DNA of 47,934 nucleotides from Chloroflexota bacterium (GTDB lineage Bacteria; Chloroflexota; Limnocylindria; Limnocylindrales; CSP1-4): NCBI GenBank assembly GCA_015478725.1, contig JADMIG010000021.1, positions 1 to 47,934 on the forward strand, read 5' to 3'. The notes beneath the pieces are model-generated. The model was not told where the DNA came from, made no database searches, and was given only the letters and a program-made list of their open reading frames with translations. Positions 1 through 8,933 of the stretch are shown here, in pieces; positions within the stretch are counted from its first letter, which is position 1; each line of letters starts with the position of its first letter. Made by a program: the position numbers and the translations under genes.

Positions 1-51
1 GAAGGGTCGTGACAGGCCCCGATCAGGCCCGCCGGGCGCTGGAAGTTCGGG

Positions 52-1392
52 CTAGCCTGGCGGGCTCGGCTGAGCCGACGCGGGAGGTGACGGCGTCGGC
101 GGCGGCAACGGGAAGGCGATGGCGAGCAGGGCCGCGGCGAAGACGTCCGGGCTCACCCGGTCCTGGTTCGTCACCACGGCGATGCTGAACCCCGAGTCGG
201 GCAGGTAGCGGATCGATGCCCCGGCACCGATGAGCCGACCGCGGTGGCCGAGGGTGGGTCGGCCGCCGAGTGAGACCTCCTCCACGCCGAGCCCGTACGG
301 CAGCTTCGATCGCGCGCGCAGGCTCTGCGAGTCGTCGAGCATGGCCGCGAGCCCTGCCGGCTGCAGGACCGATCCGCCGTACAGCCGGCGCGCCCAGACG
401 GCGAGGTCGCCGGAGCTCGCCGCGATCGCACCGGCGCTCCCCGCCGCCGTCACCACGGAGGTGAACGGCGAGATCGTCGTGCCGTCGGATTGGCTGACCG
501 TGCGGATGCGCGAACCCCAGCCGAGTACCTGGTAGGAGGTCGCGACGGTCCCGCGCGCCGGCTCGGCACCCTGGACGAAGGTCCTGGCGAGCTGCAACGG
601 ATCGAAGAATCGGCGCCGCAGCTCCATCGCGACGGACCTTCCCGTGACCTGCTGCACGATCTGGCCGAGGAGCACGTAGTTCGAGTTCGAGTAGTGCCAG
701 CAGGTTCCGGCGGCGCAGTACGGCGACCGCATGTAACCAAGGGCGCGGGCCGGCGTCCAGACCCGCTGCTTGGCGGCGAGGATCGCCGTGTCGATCGTCG
801 GGTTCGAGAAGAAGTCGTACAGGCCGCTCGTGTGGTCGAGCAACTCGCGGATCGTCACGGTGGCTGGCACGCGGGCCGTCGGCAGCCACCGGACCACCGG
901 ATCGTCGAGCGACAGCCGGTTCTCGTCCACGAGCTCGAGAACGAGGGTGGCGAGGAACGTCTTCGAGACGCTGCCGACCGAGAACGCCGTGCCGGCGACG
1001 ACCGGCACATGGCGCTTGACGTCGGCCCAGCCGTTCACCCCGGTCCAGCTCCGGCCATCCGGCCAGATGATCGTGACCGACACACCCGGCACGTGGTACT
1101 GGACGCGGAGAGCGTTGAGGCGAACCTGGAGTGCGTAGGCCGGGATCGGCGTGGGAAGCGGCGTCGGCGTCGGTGCAGGCACCGTGGTGGGGTTCGTCGA
1201 CGGGGCCGGCGAGGCGCTCTGATCCGCGACCGCGGCGACGGCGCCGGAGGAGAGCATCCGCGGCGGACCGCCCGATCCGATCCCCGCGGCGATGACGGCC
1301 GCGAGCGCGACGAGCCCGAGGCCGAGCCAGGTGGCGTGGCGTCGTACGGGGGTCTGGCGGCGTGGGCCTCGGGACGGGCGGGCATGCGCCAT
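52..1392 (-). CDS. Beta-lactamase-family serine hydrolase (class C / penicillin-binding-protein fold), membrane-anchored or exported
   Basis: A 446-residue protein with a basic N-terminus, one hydrophobic segment (about residues 21-40) and a Thr/Pro-rich linker (about 60-85), so the enzyme domain should lie outside the membrane. The domain has the family's catalytic landmarks: nucleophile motif SVSK (Ser141, Lys144), a YSN triad in YSNSNYVLLG, the LLDHTSGL segment and a GHRG motif near the C-terminus standing for the KTG/HxG box. Known members are D-Ala-D-Ala carboxypeptidases, esterases and class C beta-lactamases, and the sequence does not separate these. The ATG is preceded by TACCCT seven bases upstream and no Shine-Dalgarno, suggesting a leaderless message. 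It appears monocistronic. Confidence 0.9.
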   Translation of the reverse strand: MAHARPSRGPRRQTPVRRHATWLGLGLVALAAVIAAGIGSGGPPRMLSSGAVAAVADQSASPAPSTNPTTVPAPTPTPLPTPIPAYALQVRLNALRVQYHVPGVSVTIIWPDGRSWTGVNGWADVKRHVPVVAGTAFSVGSVSKTFLATLVLELVDENRLSLDDPVVRWLPTARVPATVTIRELLDHTSGLYDFFSNPTIDTAILAAKQRVWTPARALGYMRSPYCAAGTCWHYSNSNYVLLGQIVQQVTGRSVAMELRRRFFDPLQLARTFVQGAEPARGTVATSYQVLGWGSRIRTVSQSDGTTISPFTSVVTAAGSAGAIAASSGDLAVWARRLYGGSVLQPAGLAAMLDDSQSLRARSKLPYGLGVEEVSLGGRPTLGHRGRLIGAGASIRYLPDSGFSIAVVTNQDRVSPDVFAAALLAIAFPLPPPTPSPPASAQPSPPG

Positions 1393-1399
1393 GACGACA

Positions 1400-1405
1400 A
1401 GGGTA
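1400..1405 (-). promoter_or_regulatory. -10 element of a probable leaderless promoter
   Basis: TACCCT lies seven bases before the ATG at 1392 on the minus strand, so transcription should begin at or next to the start codon. No clear -35 box was seen. The assignment rests on recurrence of the same arrangement elsewhere in the window. Confidence 0.45.
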
Positions 1406-1482
1406 CAGGGTCGCGTTCGACGTGCTCGCCGACGAGGTCCGGGTGCGTCTGGGGGACGTCGGCCGCTCGTCCTCCGACCGGG

Positions 1483-1905
1483 TCAGGGCAGGAGCGAACC
1501 GCGGTCCCGGGCCGCGATCGGGCGCCGGGTGGGCGCCCAGCGCTCGATGGCCTCGGCGTCCCAGACGGGACCGTCCCTGAACGTGACGATCGGCTCCGGA
1601 AAGGCGTCGTCACTCCGCCGCACGAACTCCAGAAGCGCCGGGTTGATCCGCAGTTCGCGCGCGATGTCTTCCCGTGACCTGAGGTCGAAGCCGATCAGGG
1701 GTGGCTTGGCTCTGGCGCGGCGTTCGATCGCCCGCATGGGTGGATCGCTCCCGACGAACGGCTCCGGGTTGCCTCCGCCGGTGTCGGTCAGGAACGATTC
1801 GTTGCGGTACCGGATCACCCAGGCGCCGTCCTGCCGCCCCTCGACGGGATCGAGGAGCAGGTACACGCGAACGAGTCTCGGGTTGATCGCCACGACAGAT
1901 AGCAT
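1483..1905 (-). CDS. Small protein with a possible C-terminal helix-turn-helix, function unknown
   Basis: About 140 residues, not recognised as a named family. The N-terminal half is beta-rich, with a run of hydrophobic strands near VRVYLLLDP. The C-terminal half reads like a small HTH or excisionase-type DNA-binding module: SREDIARELRINPALLEF, then FPEPIVTF and VWDAEAIERWA, the order seen in AlpA/MerR-like proteins where a motif for proline-containing wing and a WxxxxIxxW-like end follow the helix pair. It is divergent from the GGDEF/HD-GYP gene. The ATG at 1905 was preferred to an upstream ATG at 1959. An in-frame GTG at 1893 is also possible because a TTGACA box sits close upstream. The DNA-binding role is an inference from pattern only. 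Confidence 0.6.
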   Translation of the reverse strand: MLSVVAINPRLVRVYLLLDPVEGRQDGAWVIRYRNESFLTDTGGGNPEPFVGSDPPMRAIERRARAKPPLIGFDLRSREDIARELRINPALLEFVRRSDDAFPEPIVTFRDGPVWDAEAIERWAPTRRPIAARDRGSLLP

Positions 1906-1928
1906 GCGCCAGCGCCTCGCTCTGTCAA
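1899..1928 (-). promoter_or_regulatory. Candidate promoter of the small HTH-like gene
   Basis: On the minus strand TTGACA (1928-1923) is followed after 18 bases by TGCTAT (1904-1899). If used, transcription would start inside the annotated ATG codon region and translation would begin at the in-frame GTG at 1893. Confidence 0.35.
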
Positions 1929-1984
1929 ATCCGACACCCACAGAGGACCATCGATCCACGATCCATCAGCCCGGGCCCCAGGAC

Positions 1985-1990
1985 TATCGA
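1985..1990 (+). promoter_or_regulatory. Candidate -10 element, leaderless start of the GGDEF/HD-GYP gene
   Basis: TATCGA lies eight bases before the GTG at 1999. The last base departs from the usual T. There is no Shine-Dalgarno before either candidate start of this gene (GTG 1999, ATG 2032). Confidence 0.3.
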
Positions 1991-1998
1991 TCTATAGG

Positions 1999-3855
1999 GT
2001 GCGGACCATCCGATCGCTACCGTGCCAGCAGATGGTCCGGATCCCGACGGCCGACCAGGCGAACTCGAGGCGCTCACCCGCGTTGCTGGCGCTCGTGTTC
2101 GGCGTGTTCCTCTTCATCATCGGCGTCACGGCGACCGGACAGTCCATCCTCGTGTCGTCACACCTGACCACCCAATCGCTCGCGGCGGTCGTCGGCGACG
2201 ACGCCTCCCTCGTTCGGATCCTCGTCAACAGCACGCTCGTGCCGGCGGATCTCGATCCGGCGACCCTCACGTCCGCGCGCGCCGCCGTGCTCCAGTCGGA
2301 GCTGGCGGTGGTCGTGAGTCGGGGGAACCTCCTGCGGCTCGATGTGCGCACGCCAGGCGGTGCGCTCCTGTTCGCGAGCGATGCCTTCGCCGCCTCCGCG
2401 ACGTCCTCGGCCGACTTCGCGACGGCAGCGGCAGGATCGACCGCCGCGAGCATCGAGCCAGCGACCGATCCGCGGTTCGGTACGTCCCAGATCCTCACGG
2501 AATCGCTGCCGATCACCTCCGGCGGGACGGTCCAGGCCGTCCTCACGGTCACCCGCGACGCGGAGCCGGTGCTCGCGAGGATCGGCGCGGCTCGGCAGGA
2601 GATCGTCCTCCTCACCCTGTCAGCCGCCGTGGTCGTGGCCGTCATCCTGTACCTGATCTTCCGATCCGCGCACCGTCGACTGCAGCGTCAGACCGTCGCC
2701 CTCGTCGAGGCTGCCCGCCGCGACCCTCTCACCGGCCGGCTCAACCATGGCGCCCTCGTCGGCTCGCTCGCCAGCAGCGTCGAGGCCGCTCGGGCGGAGG
2801 GAGGAGCGGTCGAAGTCGGGCTCATCGATATCGACAACTTCCGCCTTCTCAACGACACGCACGGGCATGGCGCAGGCGACGCCGCCCTCCTCGAGTTGAG
2901 CCGGATCCTCAGCGACTGCGCCCCGGAGGGCTCGATCGTCGGCCGCTATGGACCGGACGAGTACCTCGTGATCTCGAAGCCCGGCGTCGTGGCCGCACTG
3001 CGGCCGGCGTTCGATCAGCTCCGATCGACACTGACCGAGGTGAGCATGCGATACGGCGACTCCGAGCAGCTGCCACTGACCATCAGCGCCGGGATCTGTT
3101 CGTTCCCGCTCGACGCCGACTCGGTGACGGGCCTCCTCTCGATCGCCGCCATGACCCTCGGCGAGGCGAAGGGCAGCGGCGGGGATGCAATCCGGGTCGC
3201 CGAGGCGGCCGGGGCGACGCGCGCCTTCACCAAGAGCTTCGACATCCTCCAGGGGCTCGTGATCGCGATCGACACGAAGGATCGGTACACGAAGCGCCAC
3301 TCCGAGGACGTGGCGCGCTACGCTGACTTCCTCGCCGACCGACTCGGGCTGGGAGCGGAGCTCCGCCAGGCGATCCATGTCGCTGGGCTGCTCCACGATG
3401 TCGGCAAGATCGGCATCCCGGACCAGATCCTGCGCAAGCCTGCAAAGCTCACCGCCGAGGAGCAGGGCGCCGTCCAGCAGCACGTCGCCCTCGGCCACAT
3501 GATCGTGCGCGACCTGCCCCACCTCGAGCTCGTCAAGGCAGGGATCCGGTTCCATCATGAGCGCTGGGACGGCCGGGGCTATCTCGATCGGCTCGAGGGC
3601 GAACAGATCCCGCTGATCGCGCGGCTCCTGGCCGTCGCCGACGCCTTCTCGGCGATGACGACCACCCGCCCCTATCGCAAGGGGATACCGGTCGACGAAG
3701 CACTGGTCCGCCTCGAGGACAGCGTCGGCACGCAACTCGATGAGGAGCTCGTTCGGGCGTTCGTGTTGGGGATCCGGACCGCGGAGGATCCTCCGCTGCC
3801 GGACATGGACGTCTGGCGCGCCCGGATCTGGACGCCGAATGACCGGGTCGCCTGA
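1999..3855 (+). CDS. Membrane sensor with degenerate GGDEF domain and HD-GYP domain (cyclic-di-GMP metabolism)
   Basis: A 618-residue membrane protein. Two transmembrane segments (about 28-50 and 202-222) bracket an extracytoplasmic sensor region of some 150 residues. A GGDEF-fold domain follows (about 238-390): the DPLTGRLNH entry and the DIDNFRLLND metal loop are intact, but the signature reads GPDEY (residues 318-322). The HD-GYP domain (about 405-600) has HD at 466-467 in LLHDVGKIGIPD and HHERWDGRGYL, where GYP has become GYL (527-529). HD-GYP proteins hydrolyse cyclic-di-GMP, and GGDEF domains make or bind it. The signatures suggest a phosphodiesterase whose GGDEF part may be regulatory. 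The stop codon abuts the next gene's ATG, so the two are one operon. The start could instead be ATG 2032. Confidence 0.9.
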   Translation: MRTIRSLPCQQMVRIPTADQANSRRSPALLALVFGVFLFIIGVTATGQSILVSSHLTTQSLAAVVGDDASLVRILVNSTLVPADLDPATLTSARAAVLQSELAVVVSRGNLLRLDVRTPGGALLFASDAFAASATSSADFATAAAGSTAASIEPATDPRFGTSQILTESLPITSGGTVQAVLTVTRDAEPVLARIGAARQEIVLLTLSAAVVVAVILYLIFRSAHRRLQRQTVALVEAARRDPLTGRLNHGALVGSLASSVEAARAEGGAVEVGLIDIDNFRLLNDTHGHGAGDAALLELSRILSDCAPEGSIVGRYGPDEYLVISKPGVVAALRPAFDQLRSTLTEVSMRYGDSEQLPLTISAGICSFPLDADSVTGLLSIAAMTLGEAKGSGGDAIRVAEAAGATRAFTKSFDILQGLVIAIDTKDRYTKRHSEDVARYADFLADRLGLGAELRQAIHVAGLLHDVGKIGIPDQILRKPAKLTAEEQGAVQQHVALGHMIVRDLPHLELVKAGIRFHHERWDGRGYLDRLEGEQIPLIARLLAVADAFSAMTTTRPYRKGIPVDEALVRLEDSVGTQLDEELVRAFVLGIRTAEDPPLPDMDVWRARIWTPNDRVA

Positions 3856-4854
3856 ATGAGCGGGCCCCGCGACGGCGAACTCCGACGTGCCGGGATGGCG
3901 GGACGCCTGGCGATCGTCACCGGCCTCGCCTGGGCCTTGCTGCTCGTGGCACTCCAGCCCGCGATCGCTGTCTCCGATGCCGCCGGTCCTGTGCTCCTTT
4001 CGCGCACTGCCGCCGCAAGCCCGTGTGACCAGGGAGTCGGCAATCACTTCGGCAACAAGTGCTCGCCCAGCCCGACGGCGACGGCGAGCCCCACGGCGAC
4101 GGCAAGCACGACACCGACGCCCAGCTCGACCCCTGGCTCGACGCCCAGCCCGACCCCTGACTCGACGCCCAGCCCGACACCGAGTCCGCGCCCCACGCCA
4201 CGTCCCACGCCGAGCCTGACGCCGCGTTCATCGGGGAACGCCTCGTCCGTCCCAACGGCCTTTCCAGGCATCTCCGCCGCCCCGTCGTCCGAGGCATCGA
4301 TGCCCGGACCGCTCCTCGCCCCTCGAACGGCGAGCTTTCGAACTCCCGAAGACACCGAATTGGCGGCCAGCGCCTCCGAGCTCCTTGGCAACGTCTCCTC
4401 GGTTGCGGCCGGCGCGCACGTGACGCTGACTTCGGACGTCGGCCATGGACTGCTCCTGCTCGCGCCCGACGGTTCGTTCACGTACCGGCCCGACCAGGGC
4501 TACGTCGGGCCGGATTCCTTCCGATACGTGCTGACCCTCGGGGAGCAGACAAGCGCGGCGGCTGAGGTCACGATCGACATCTATCTCGTCGACGCGCCCC
4601 CTGCCGGTCCCGCGGGGGGGTTCACGATCGGCTCGATTTCCCGAGGAGGGCCGGGGTCACCGGACGTCACCTTCGGCTCGCTCGGACCGCTCTCGTTCTC
4701 CTTCGTGTGGCTCATCCCGAGCCTCGTCGTCTCGGTCCCCGGGCTCCTCCTCATCGTGCTGATCGGAGCACAGATGATGGTCGGCGCCGCATGGCTCCCG
4801 ATCGTCCGGCGAAACCTCGGTGACTTCGGGTTCGGCTCCCGCCGAGCGACATAG
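3856..4854 (+). CDS. Surface protein with Pro/Thr/Ser-rich stalk and cadherin/Ig-like repeat
   Basis: 332 residues. An N-terminal hydrophobic segment (about 16-36) acts as signal or anchor, followed by a long stalk of PSPTP/STPSPTP repeats (about 70-125). A beta-sandwich module of about 90 residues then starts at TPEDTELAA and contains DGSFTYRPDQGYVGPDSF, the hallmark of tandem-95/cadherin-like bacterial repeats that carry adhesion modules. A C-terminal transmembrane helix (about 284-312) ends with a basic cytoplasmic tail. The ATG follows the stop of the HD-GYP gene with no gap, so a cyclic-di-GMP protein is co-expressed with a probable adhesin. That pairing is known in other bacteria, but here it is only suggested by context. 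Confidence 0.75.
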   Translation: MSGPRDGELRRAGMAGRLAIVTGLAWALLLVALQPAIAVSDAAGPVLLSRTAAASPCDQGVGNHFGNKCSPSPTATASPTATASTTPTPSSTPGSTPSPTPDSTPSPTPSPRPTPRPTPSLTPRSSGNASSVPTAFPGISAAPSSEASMPGPLLAPRTASFRTPEDTELAASASELLGNVSSVAAGAHVTLTSDVGHGLLLLAPDGSFTYRPDQGYVGPDSFRYVLTLGEQTSAAAEVTIDIYLVDAPPAGPAGGFTIGSISRGGPGSPDVTFGSLGPLSFSFVWLIPSLVVSVPGLLLIVLIGAQMMVGAAWLPIVRRNLGDFGFGSRRAT

Positions 4855-4955
4855 GGCTCGCGGTCCCCGGCACGGTCCGCCGCTCCCGTCGAGGGTTCGG
4901 CCATCGTCGCGCCCGCGTACTCATTTCGGGCGAAACCCCGCCGACGTGAACGTGG

Positions 4956-4961
4956 TATGCA
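4956..4961 (+). promoter_or_regulatory. Candidate -10 element, leaderless start of topoisomerase IB
   Basis: TATGCA, preceded by GTGG, lies seven bases before the ATG at 4969. It overlaps the earlier in-frame ATG at 4957, which argues for the 4969 start. The final A departs from the -10 consensus. Confidence 0.3.
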
Positions 4962-4968
4962 TGCCGCG

Positions 4969-6042
4969 ATGGGACGTCGGTCTTCTCCTCCTGGGACGTA
5001 CCCGGCGGCTGCCGGCGAACACCTGCGGTACTCGAGCGACAGTGACGCGGGGATCGTCCGTCGCCGGGTCGGCCGCGGATTCCGGTACTGGCAGCACGAC
5101 GAACCTGTCCGGGACCCCTCGGTCCTGGCGAGGATCCGTGGTCTGGCCATACCGCCAGCCTGGCGCGATGTGTGGATCTGCCCTGACCCGCGCGGCCACC
5201 TGCAGGCCGTCGGGCGCGATGCTCGAGGACGAAAGCAGTCGCGCTACCACACCGCATGGCGGCGGGGGCGGGACGAGATGAAGTTCAGTCGTCTTGCCGC
5301 TTTCGGCCGCGCGTTGCCACGGATCCGGCGCCGTGTGGAGGCCGATCTCGTGCGCCCCGGCCTCTCGAAGGACAAGGTCCTGGCCACCGTCGTGCGGCTC
5401 CTCGAGACGACGGCGCTGCGAGTCGGCAATGAGGCGTATGCCCGCTCGAATGGATCGTTCGGCCTCACCACGCTGCGGAATCGGCACGTGACGCTGACCA
5501 GCGGAGCGCTTCGCTTCCGCTTCCGGGGCAAGGGTGGGAAGGTCCACGAAGTGGGGGTGCGCGACAGGCGCCTGGCGGGCATCGTGGCGCGGTGCGAGGC
5601 GTTGCCCGGGCAGGAGCTCTTCCAGTACATGGACGAAGCGGGCGATCCTCGGCCGATCGAGTCGGCCGACGTGAATGCCTACCTGCGAGCGGCCGCCGGC
5701 ATCGAAGTCACGGCCAAGGACTTCCGCACGTGGATCGGCACCCTCGTGGCGTTCGACGAACTGCGGCGGCGACCCGGTCAGGCCGCCGAGCGACCGCGCT
5801 CGGCGCTCGCGCGATCCGTGGGAGTCGTGGCGGGGGTCCTCGGCAACACCCCGGCGGTCAGTCGCCAGAGCTATGTCGCCCCGGTCGTCGTCGAGGCCTA
5901 CCTGGACGGCTCACTGCCGCAGGGTCGCCGGCGGCGGGTGGATGCCGCTGGGGGCGGGCCCGGCGCGTTCGGGCGATCCGAGGAGCTGGCTCTCGTTCGC
6001 CTTCTCGAGGGGGCGGCCTCGAGGGCGGGGACTGCCTCCTGA
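4969..6042 (+). CDS. DNA topoisomerase IB (poxvirus-type)
   Basis: About 357 residues. It relaxes supercoils by a transient 3'-phosphotyrosyl bond without ATP. The N-terminal bacterial TopIB domain begins near GIVRRRVGRGF, with the IPPAWRDVWICPDPRGHLQ segment typical of the family. The catalytic residues are visible: Arg in SRYHTAW, Lys in RGKGGKVHEV, Arg in KDFRTWIGT, and the nucleophilic Tyr at residue 302 in NTPAVSRQSYVAP. The active-site Cys-Arg-Lys run seen in many relatives reads SRQ here. The C-terminal tail after the tyrosine is about 55 residues and low in complexity. ATG 4957 is an alternative start four codons upstream. The gene stands alone, converging on satP across a strong hairpin. 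Confidence 0.93.
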   Translation: MGRRSSPPGTYPAAAGEHLRYSSDSDAGIVRRRVGRGFRYWQHDEPVRDPSVLARIRGLAIPPAWRDVWICPDPRGHLQAVGRDARGRKQSRYHTAWRRGRDEMKFSRLAAFGRALPRIRRRVEADLVRPGLSKDKVLATVVRLLETTALRVGNEAYARSNGSFGLTTLRNRHVTLTSGALRFRFRGKGGKVHEVGVRDRRLAGIVARCEALPGQELFQYMDEAGDPRPIESADVNAYLRAAAGIEVTAKDFRTWIGTLVAFDELRRRPGQAAERPRSALARSVGVVAGVLGNTPAVSRQSYVAPVVVEAYLDGSLPQGRRRRVDAAGGGPGAFGRSEELALVRLLEGAASRAGTAS

Positions 6043-6107
6043 GCTGCGCCCGACTGAGTGACCGCGTCAAACCCTTCGAGAAAGACTGGGCGAGTTCTCG
6101 AGAAGCG

Positions 6108-6136
6108 CGAGAGCCGGCCCGACGGGCCGGCTCTCG
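6108..6136. terminator. Strong hairpin between convergent genes, likely bidirectional terminator
   Basis: A perfect 13-bp stem (6108-6120 with 6124-6136, arms CGAGAGCCGGCCC and GGGCCGGCTCTCG) closes a three-base loop GAC, midway between the ends of topoisomerase IB and satP. There is no T-run on either side, as is usual in very GC-rich genomes, so the terminator role is inferred from position and stability. Confidence 0.6.
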
Positions 6137-6157
6137 CTGACAGCACGAGGGAAACGG

Positions 6158-6760
6158 TCAGCCGGGCAGGACGGTCCGTCCGAACGCCTGGTTGATGATG
6201 ATCTGCGCGGAGGCGTACCAGGCCGCGATCGCGGTGAGGAGGCCCAGATAGCCGCCGATCTTGGTGATCGAGTCACTGCCCTGATAGGCCCCGATAGCCA
6301 GGAACAGGAAGGTGATCCACAGGAGCAGGAACACGAGCATCACCGGACGGGCGTGCTTCAGGGTCGCGATCCACATGTAGAAGGTGAAGATGCCCCAGGC
6401 GAGCAGGTAGGTGCCGATCGCGCCTGACGCGTCAGCCGACTTCAGGCTCCCGGCGAAGAACCAGACGAAGGCGGCATAGCTCAACCAGAAGGCTCCGTAC
6501 GAGCTGAAGGCGGTCGCGCCGAACGTATTGCCGCTCCTGAACTCCCACATGCCCGCCAGCAGCTGTGCGAGGCCGCCGTAGGCGAGTGCGAGAGCGAGCA
6601 CGACCTCGACCGAGCTGCCACCGATGAGACCGGCGTTCGTCATCGACAGGACGAACGTGGTGAGGGCGAATCCGGCCAGACCGAGCGGTGCCGGATTCGC
6701 CTCCCTTATGGCGGCGACCGGGGCGGTGCCGGCCCCCGGTAACGTCTGCGCTTGCGCCAC
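6158..6760 (-). CDS. satP: Acetate/succinate transporter, GPR1/FUN34/YaaH family
   Basis: A 200-residue protein with six predicted transmembrane helices, the normal size for bacterial SatP/YaaH acetate channels. The family signature NPAPLGL opens the first helix (about residue 22). Characteristic features later in the protein are GGLAQLLAGMWEFRSGNTFG and the FWLSYAA helix. The start is GTG with AAAGGAG eight to ten bases upstream. It lies 82 bases downstream of acs on the same strand, so uptake and activation of acetate are probably expressed together. Succinate or other small acids could also be carried. Confidence 0.92.
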   Translation of the reverse strand: MAQAQTLPGAGTAPVAAIREANPAPLGLAGFALTTFVLSMTNAGLIGGSSVEVVLALALAYGGLAQLLAGMWEFRSGNTFGATAFSSYGAFWLSYAAFVWFFAGSLKSADASGAIGTYLLAWGIFTFYMWIATLKHARPVMLVFLLLWITFLFLAIGAYQGSDSITKIGGYLGLLTAIAAWYASAQIIINQAFGRTVLPG

Positions 6761-6842
6761 GCTCCGACTCCTTTCGAGTCAGGGTTCGGGTGCGGACCCC
6801 GACCACCCCTCCGAGATGCCGATCGGCTCGTCGAACCCGCTG

Positions 6843-8813
6843 TCAGACGAGCTGTTCCGCCTCACTTGACTGGGCCTTGTCACGGATCGTCTCGACGATG
6901 GTCGAGTCCGCGAGCGTCGTCACGTCGCCCAGGGGACGCTGTTCGGCGATGTCCCGCAGCAGCCGGCGCATGATCTTGCCGGAGCGGGTCTTGGGAAGCT
7001 CGGGAGTGAACATGATCTGCTTCGGGCGGGCGATGGCCCCGATCTTGCGAGCCACGTGTTCACGCAGCTCGGCCGACAGCGCATCCGACGGCTGGGCTGA
7101 GAGCTTGAGGATGACGTAGGCGAAGATCGCCTCGCCCGTAATCGGATCGCTGCGGCCGCAGACGGCGGCCTCTGCCACCGCCGGATGGTCCACGAGCGCG
7201 GACTCGACTTCGGTCGTGCTGATCCGGTGTCCCGCGATCTTCATCACGTCGTCGACTCGGCCGAGCAGCCAGAAGTAGCCGTCCTCGTCCACCTTGCAGC
7301 CGTCGCCGGCGAAGTAGACGCCGGGGAAGCGGGCCCAGTAGGTGTTGAAGTAGCGCTCGGGATCCTTGTAGATGCCGCGAAGCATGGCGGGCCACGGCCG
7401 GGTGAGGACGAGGTAGCCGCCGCCCTTGCCATTGGAGACCTCCGTGCCGTCGGCGTCCACGACCTTGGCGCCGATGCCGGGGAACGGCCGGGTGGCAGAG
7501 CCCGGGCGCAGCGTGGTGAGGCCCGGCAGGGCGCTGATGAGGATCATGCCGGTCTCCGTCTGCCACCAGGTGTCGACGACCGGGCAGCGCCCGCCACCGA
7601 TGTTCCGGTGGTACCAGAGCCACGCCTCGGGGTTGATCGGCTCACCGACCGTCCCGATCAGGCGCAGCGAACTCAGATCGTGCTTGGCCGGCCATTCCTC
7701 GCCCTGCTTCATGAAGGCCCGGATGGCGGTCGGCGCGCAGTAGAGGATGTTGACCTTGTACCTGGCGATCATCGACCACCAGCGATCGGGGGTCGGGTAT
7801 TGTGGCGCGCCCTCGTACATCACGGAGGTGGCGCCGTTGACGAGCGGGCCGTAGACGATGTAGCTGTGCCCGGTGACCCAGCCGACGTCGGCGGCGCACC
7901 AGTACACGTCCTCGGGCTTGATGTCGAAGATGAAATGGTGGGTCGTGGCGATGCCGGTCAGGTAGCCGCCGGTGGTGTGCATCACGCCCTTGGGCTTGGC
8001 CGTCGTGCCCGAGGTGTGCAGCAGGTAGAGCAGGTGCTCCGAATCGACCTGCACCGGCTCGCACTGCTCGGACTGGCGCTCGACCGTCTCGTGCCACCAG
8101 TGGTCGCGGCCTTCGGTCCACGGGATCTCGTGGCCGGTCCGCTTGACGACGAGCACGTTCTTGATGGTCGCCGCCCCGGCACAGGCCTCGTCGACCGGGC
8201 CCTTGAGGTCGAGCACCTTGCCGCCTCGCCAGGCACCGTCGCAGGTGATGATGGCGACCGCTTCCGCGTCGATCATGCGGCCCATGACGGCGTCCGCGCT
8301 GTAGCCGCCGAAGACGACGACGTGGGCGGCGCCGATCCTCGAGCAGGCGAGCATCGCGATCGGCAGTTCGGGGACCATGCCCATGTAGATGCCGACTCGA
8401 TCGCCGGTCTTGACGCCCATCTCGAGGAGCGCGTTCGCGCACTTGCTGACCTCGCGCAGGAGGTCGGCGTAGGTCAGGGTCCGGGCGTCGCCCGGCTCGC
8501 CCTCCCAGTGGTAGGCAACCTTGGTGCCCAGGCCGCGCTCGACGTGGCGGTCGACACAGTTGTACGAGGCGTTGAGCGTGCCGCCGAGGAACCACTTGGC
8601 GTAGGGCAGCTCCCATTCCAGCGTCCGCTCGAAGTCCCGGGACCAGGTCAACCGCTCGCGGGCCATTTGCGCCCAGAAGGCTTCGTAGTCGCGCTCGGCC
8701 AGGGCGTACAGCTCGGGTGTCGCATTGGCCCTGGCCGCGAACTCGGCCGGCGGCGGGAACTCGCGGCGCTCGGTCAGGAGCGCCTCGATCTCGGGATTCG
8801 GCTGGACGGACAT
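6843..8813 (-). CDS. acs: Acetyl-CoA synthetase (AMP-forming)
   Basis: A 656-residue adenylate-forming enzyme that converts acetate, ATP and CoA to acetyl-CoA. It is full length for Acs. Seen in order: the WFLGGTLNASYNCVDRH segment, the P-loop LLHTSGTTAKPKG, the acetate-pocket motif DVGWVTGHSYIVYGPL, WWQTETGM, and the C-terminal lid with RTRSGKIMRRLLRD, whose lysine (KTRSGK motif) is the adenylation residue controlled by acetylation in characterised Acs proteins. The ATG at 8813 has GGAGGTG seven to eight bases upstream. It is the first gene of a two-gene unit with satP. No deacetylase gene is nearby. Confidence 0.97.
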   Translation of the reverse strand: MSVQPNPEIEALLTERREFPPPAEFAARANATPELYALAERDYEAFWAQMARERLTWSRDFERTLEWELPYAKWFLGGTLNASYNCVDRHVERGLGTKVAYHWEGEPGDARTLTYADLLREVSKCANALLEMGVKTGDRVGIYMGMVPELPIAMLACSRIGAAHVVVFGGYSADAVMGRMIDAEAVAIITCDGAWRGGKVLDLKGPVDEACAGAATIKNVLVVKRTGHEIPWTEGRDHWWHETVERQSEQCEPVQVDSEHLLYLLHTSGTTAKPKGVMHTTGGYLTGIATTHHFIFDIKPEDVYWCAADVGWVTGHSYIVYGPLVNGATSVMYEGAPQYPTPDRWWSMIARYKVNILYCAPTAIRAFMKQGEEWPAKHDLSSLRLIGTVGEPINPEAWLWYHRNIGGGRCPVVDTWWQTETGMILISALPGLTTLRPGSATRPFPGIGAKVVDADGTEVSNGKGGGYLVLTRPWPAMLRGIYKDPERYFNTYWARFPGVYFAGDGCKVDEDGYFWLLGRVDDVMKIAGHRISTTEVESALVDHPAVAEAAVCGRSDPITGEAIFAYVILKLSAQPSDALSAELREHVARKIGAIARPKQIMFTPELPKTRSGKIMRRLLRDIAEQRPLGDVTTLADSTIVETIRDKAQSSEAEQLV

Positions 8814-8933
8814 GCACCCACCTCCGCTCGGACTGAGCCGCCAACGTGCGAGCAGCTACTCACGAGTCCGGCAACGCGTGAGATGGGGTTCTCGTCGAGA
8901 GGCGTCCGACGCCCGGCGCGAACCTCGTCCCGA

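Noticed and set aside
490-1677. A 395-codon plus-strand frame opposite the serine hydrolase
   Set aside because: The product is Arg/Gly/Asp-rich without any domain pattern, while the opposite strand encodes a complete hydrolase.
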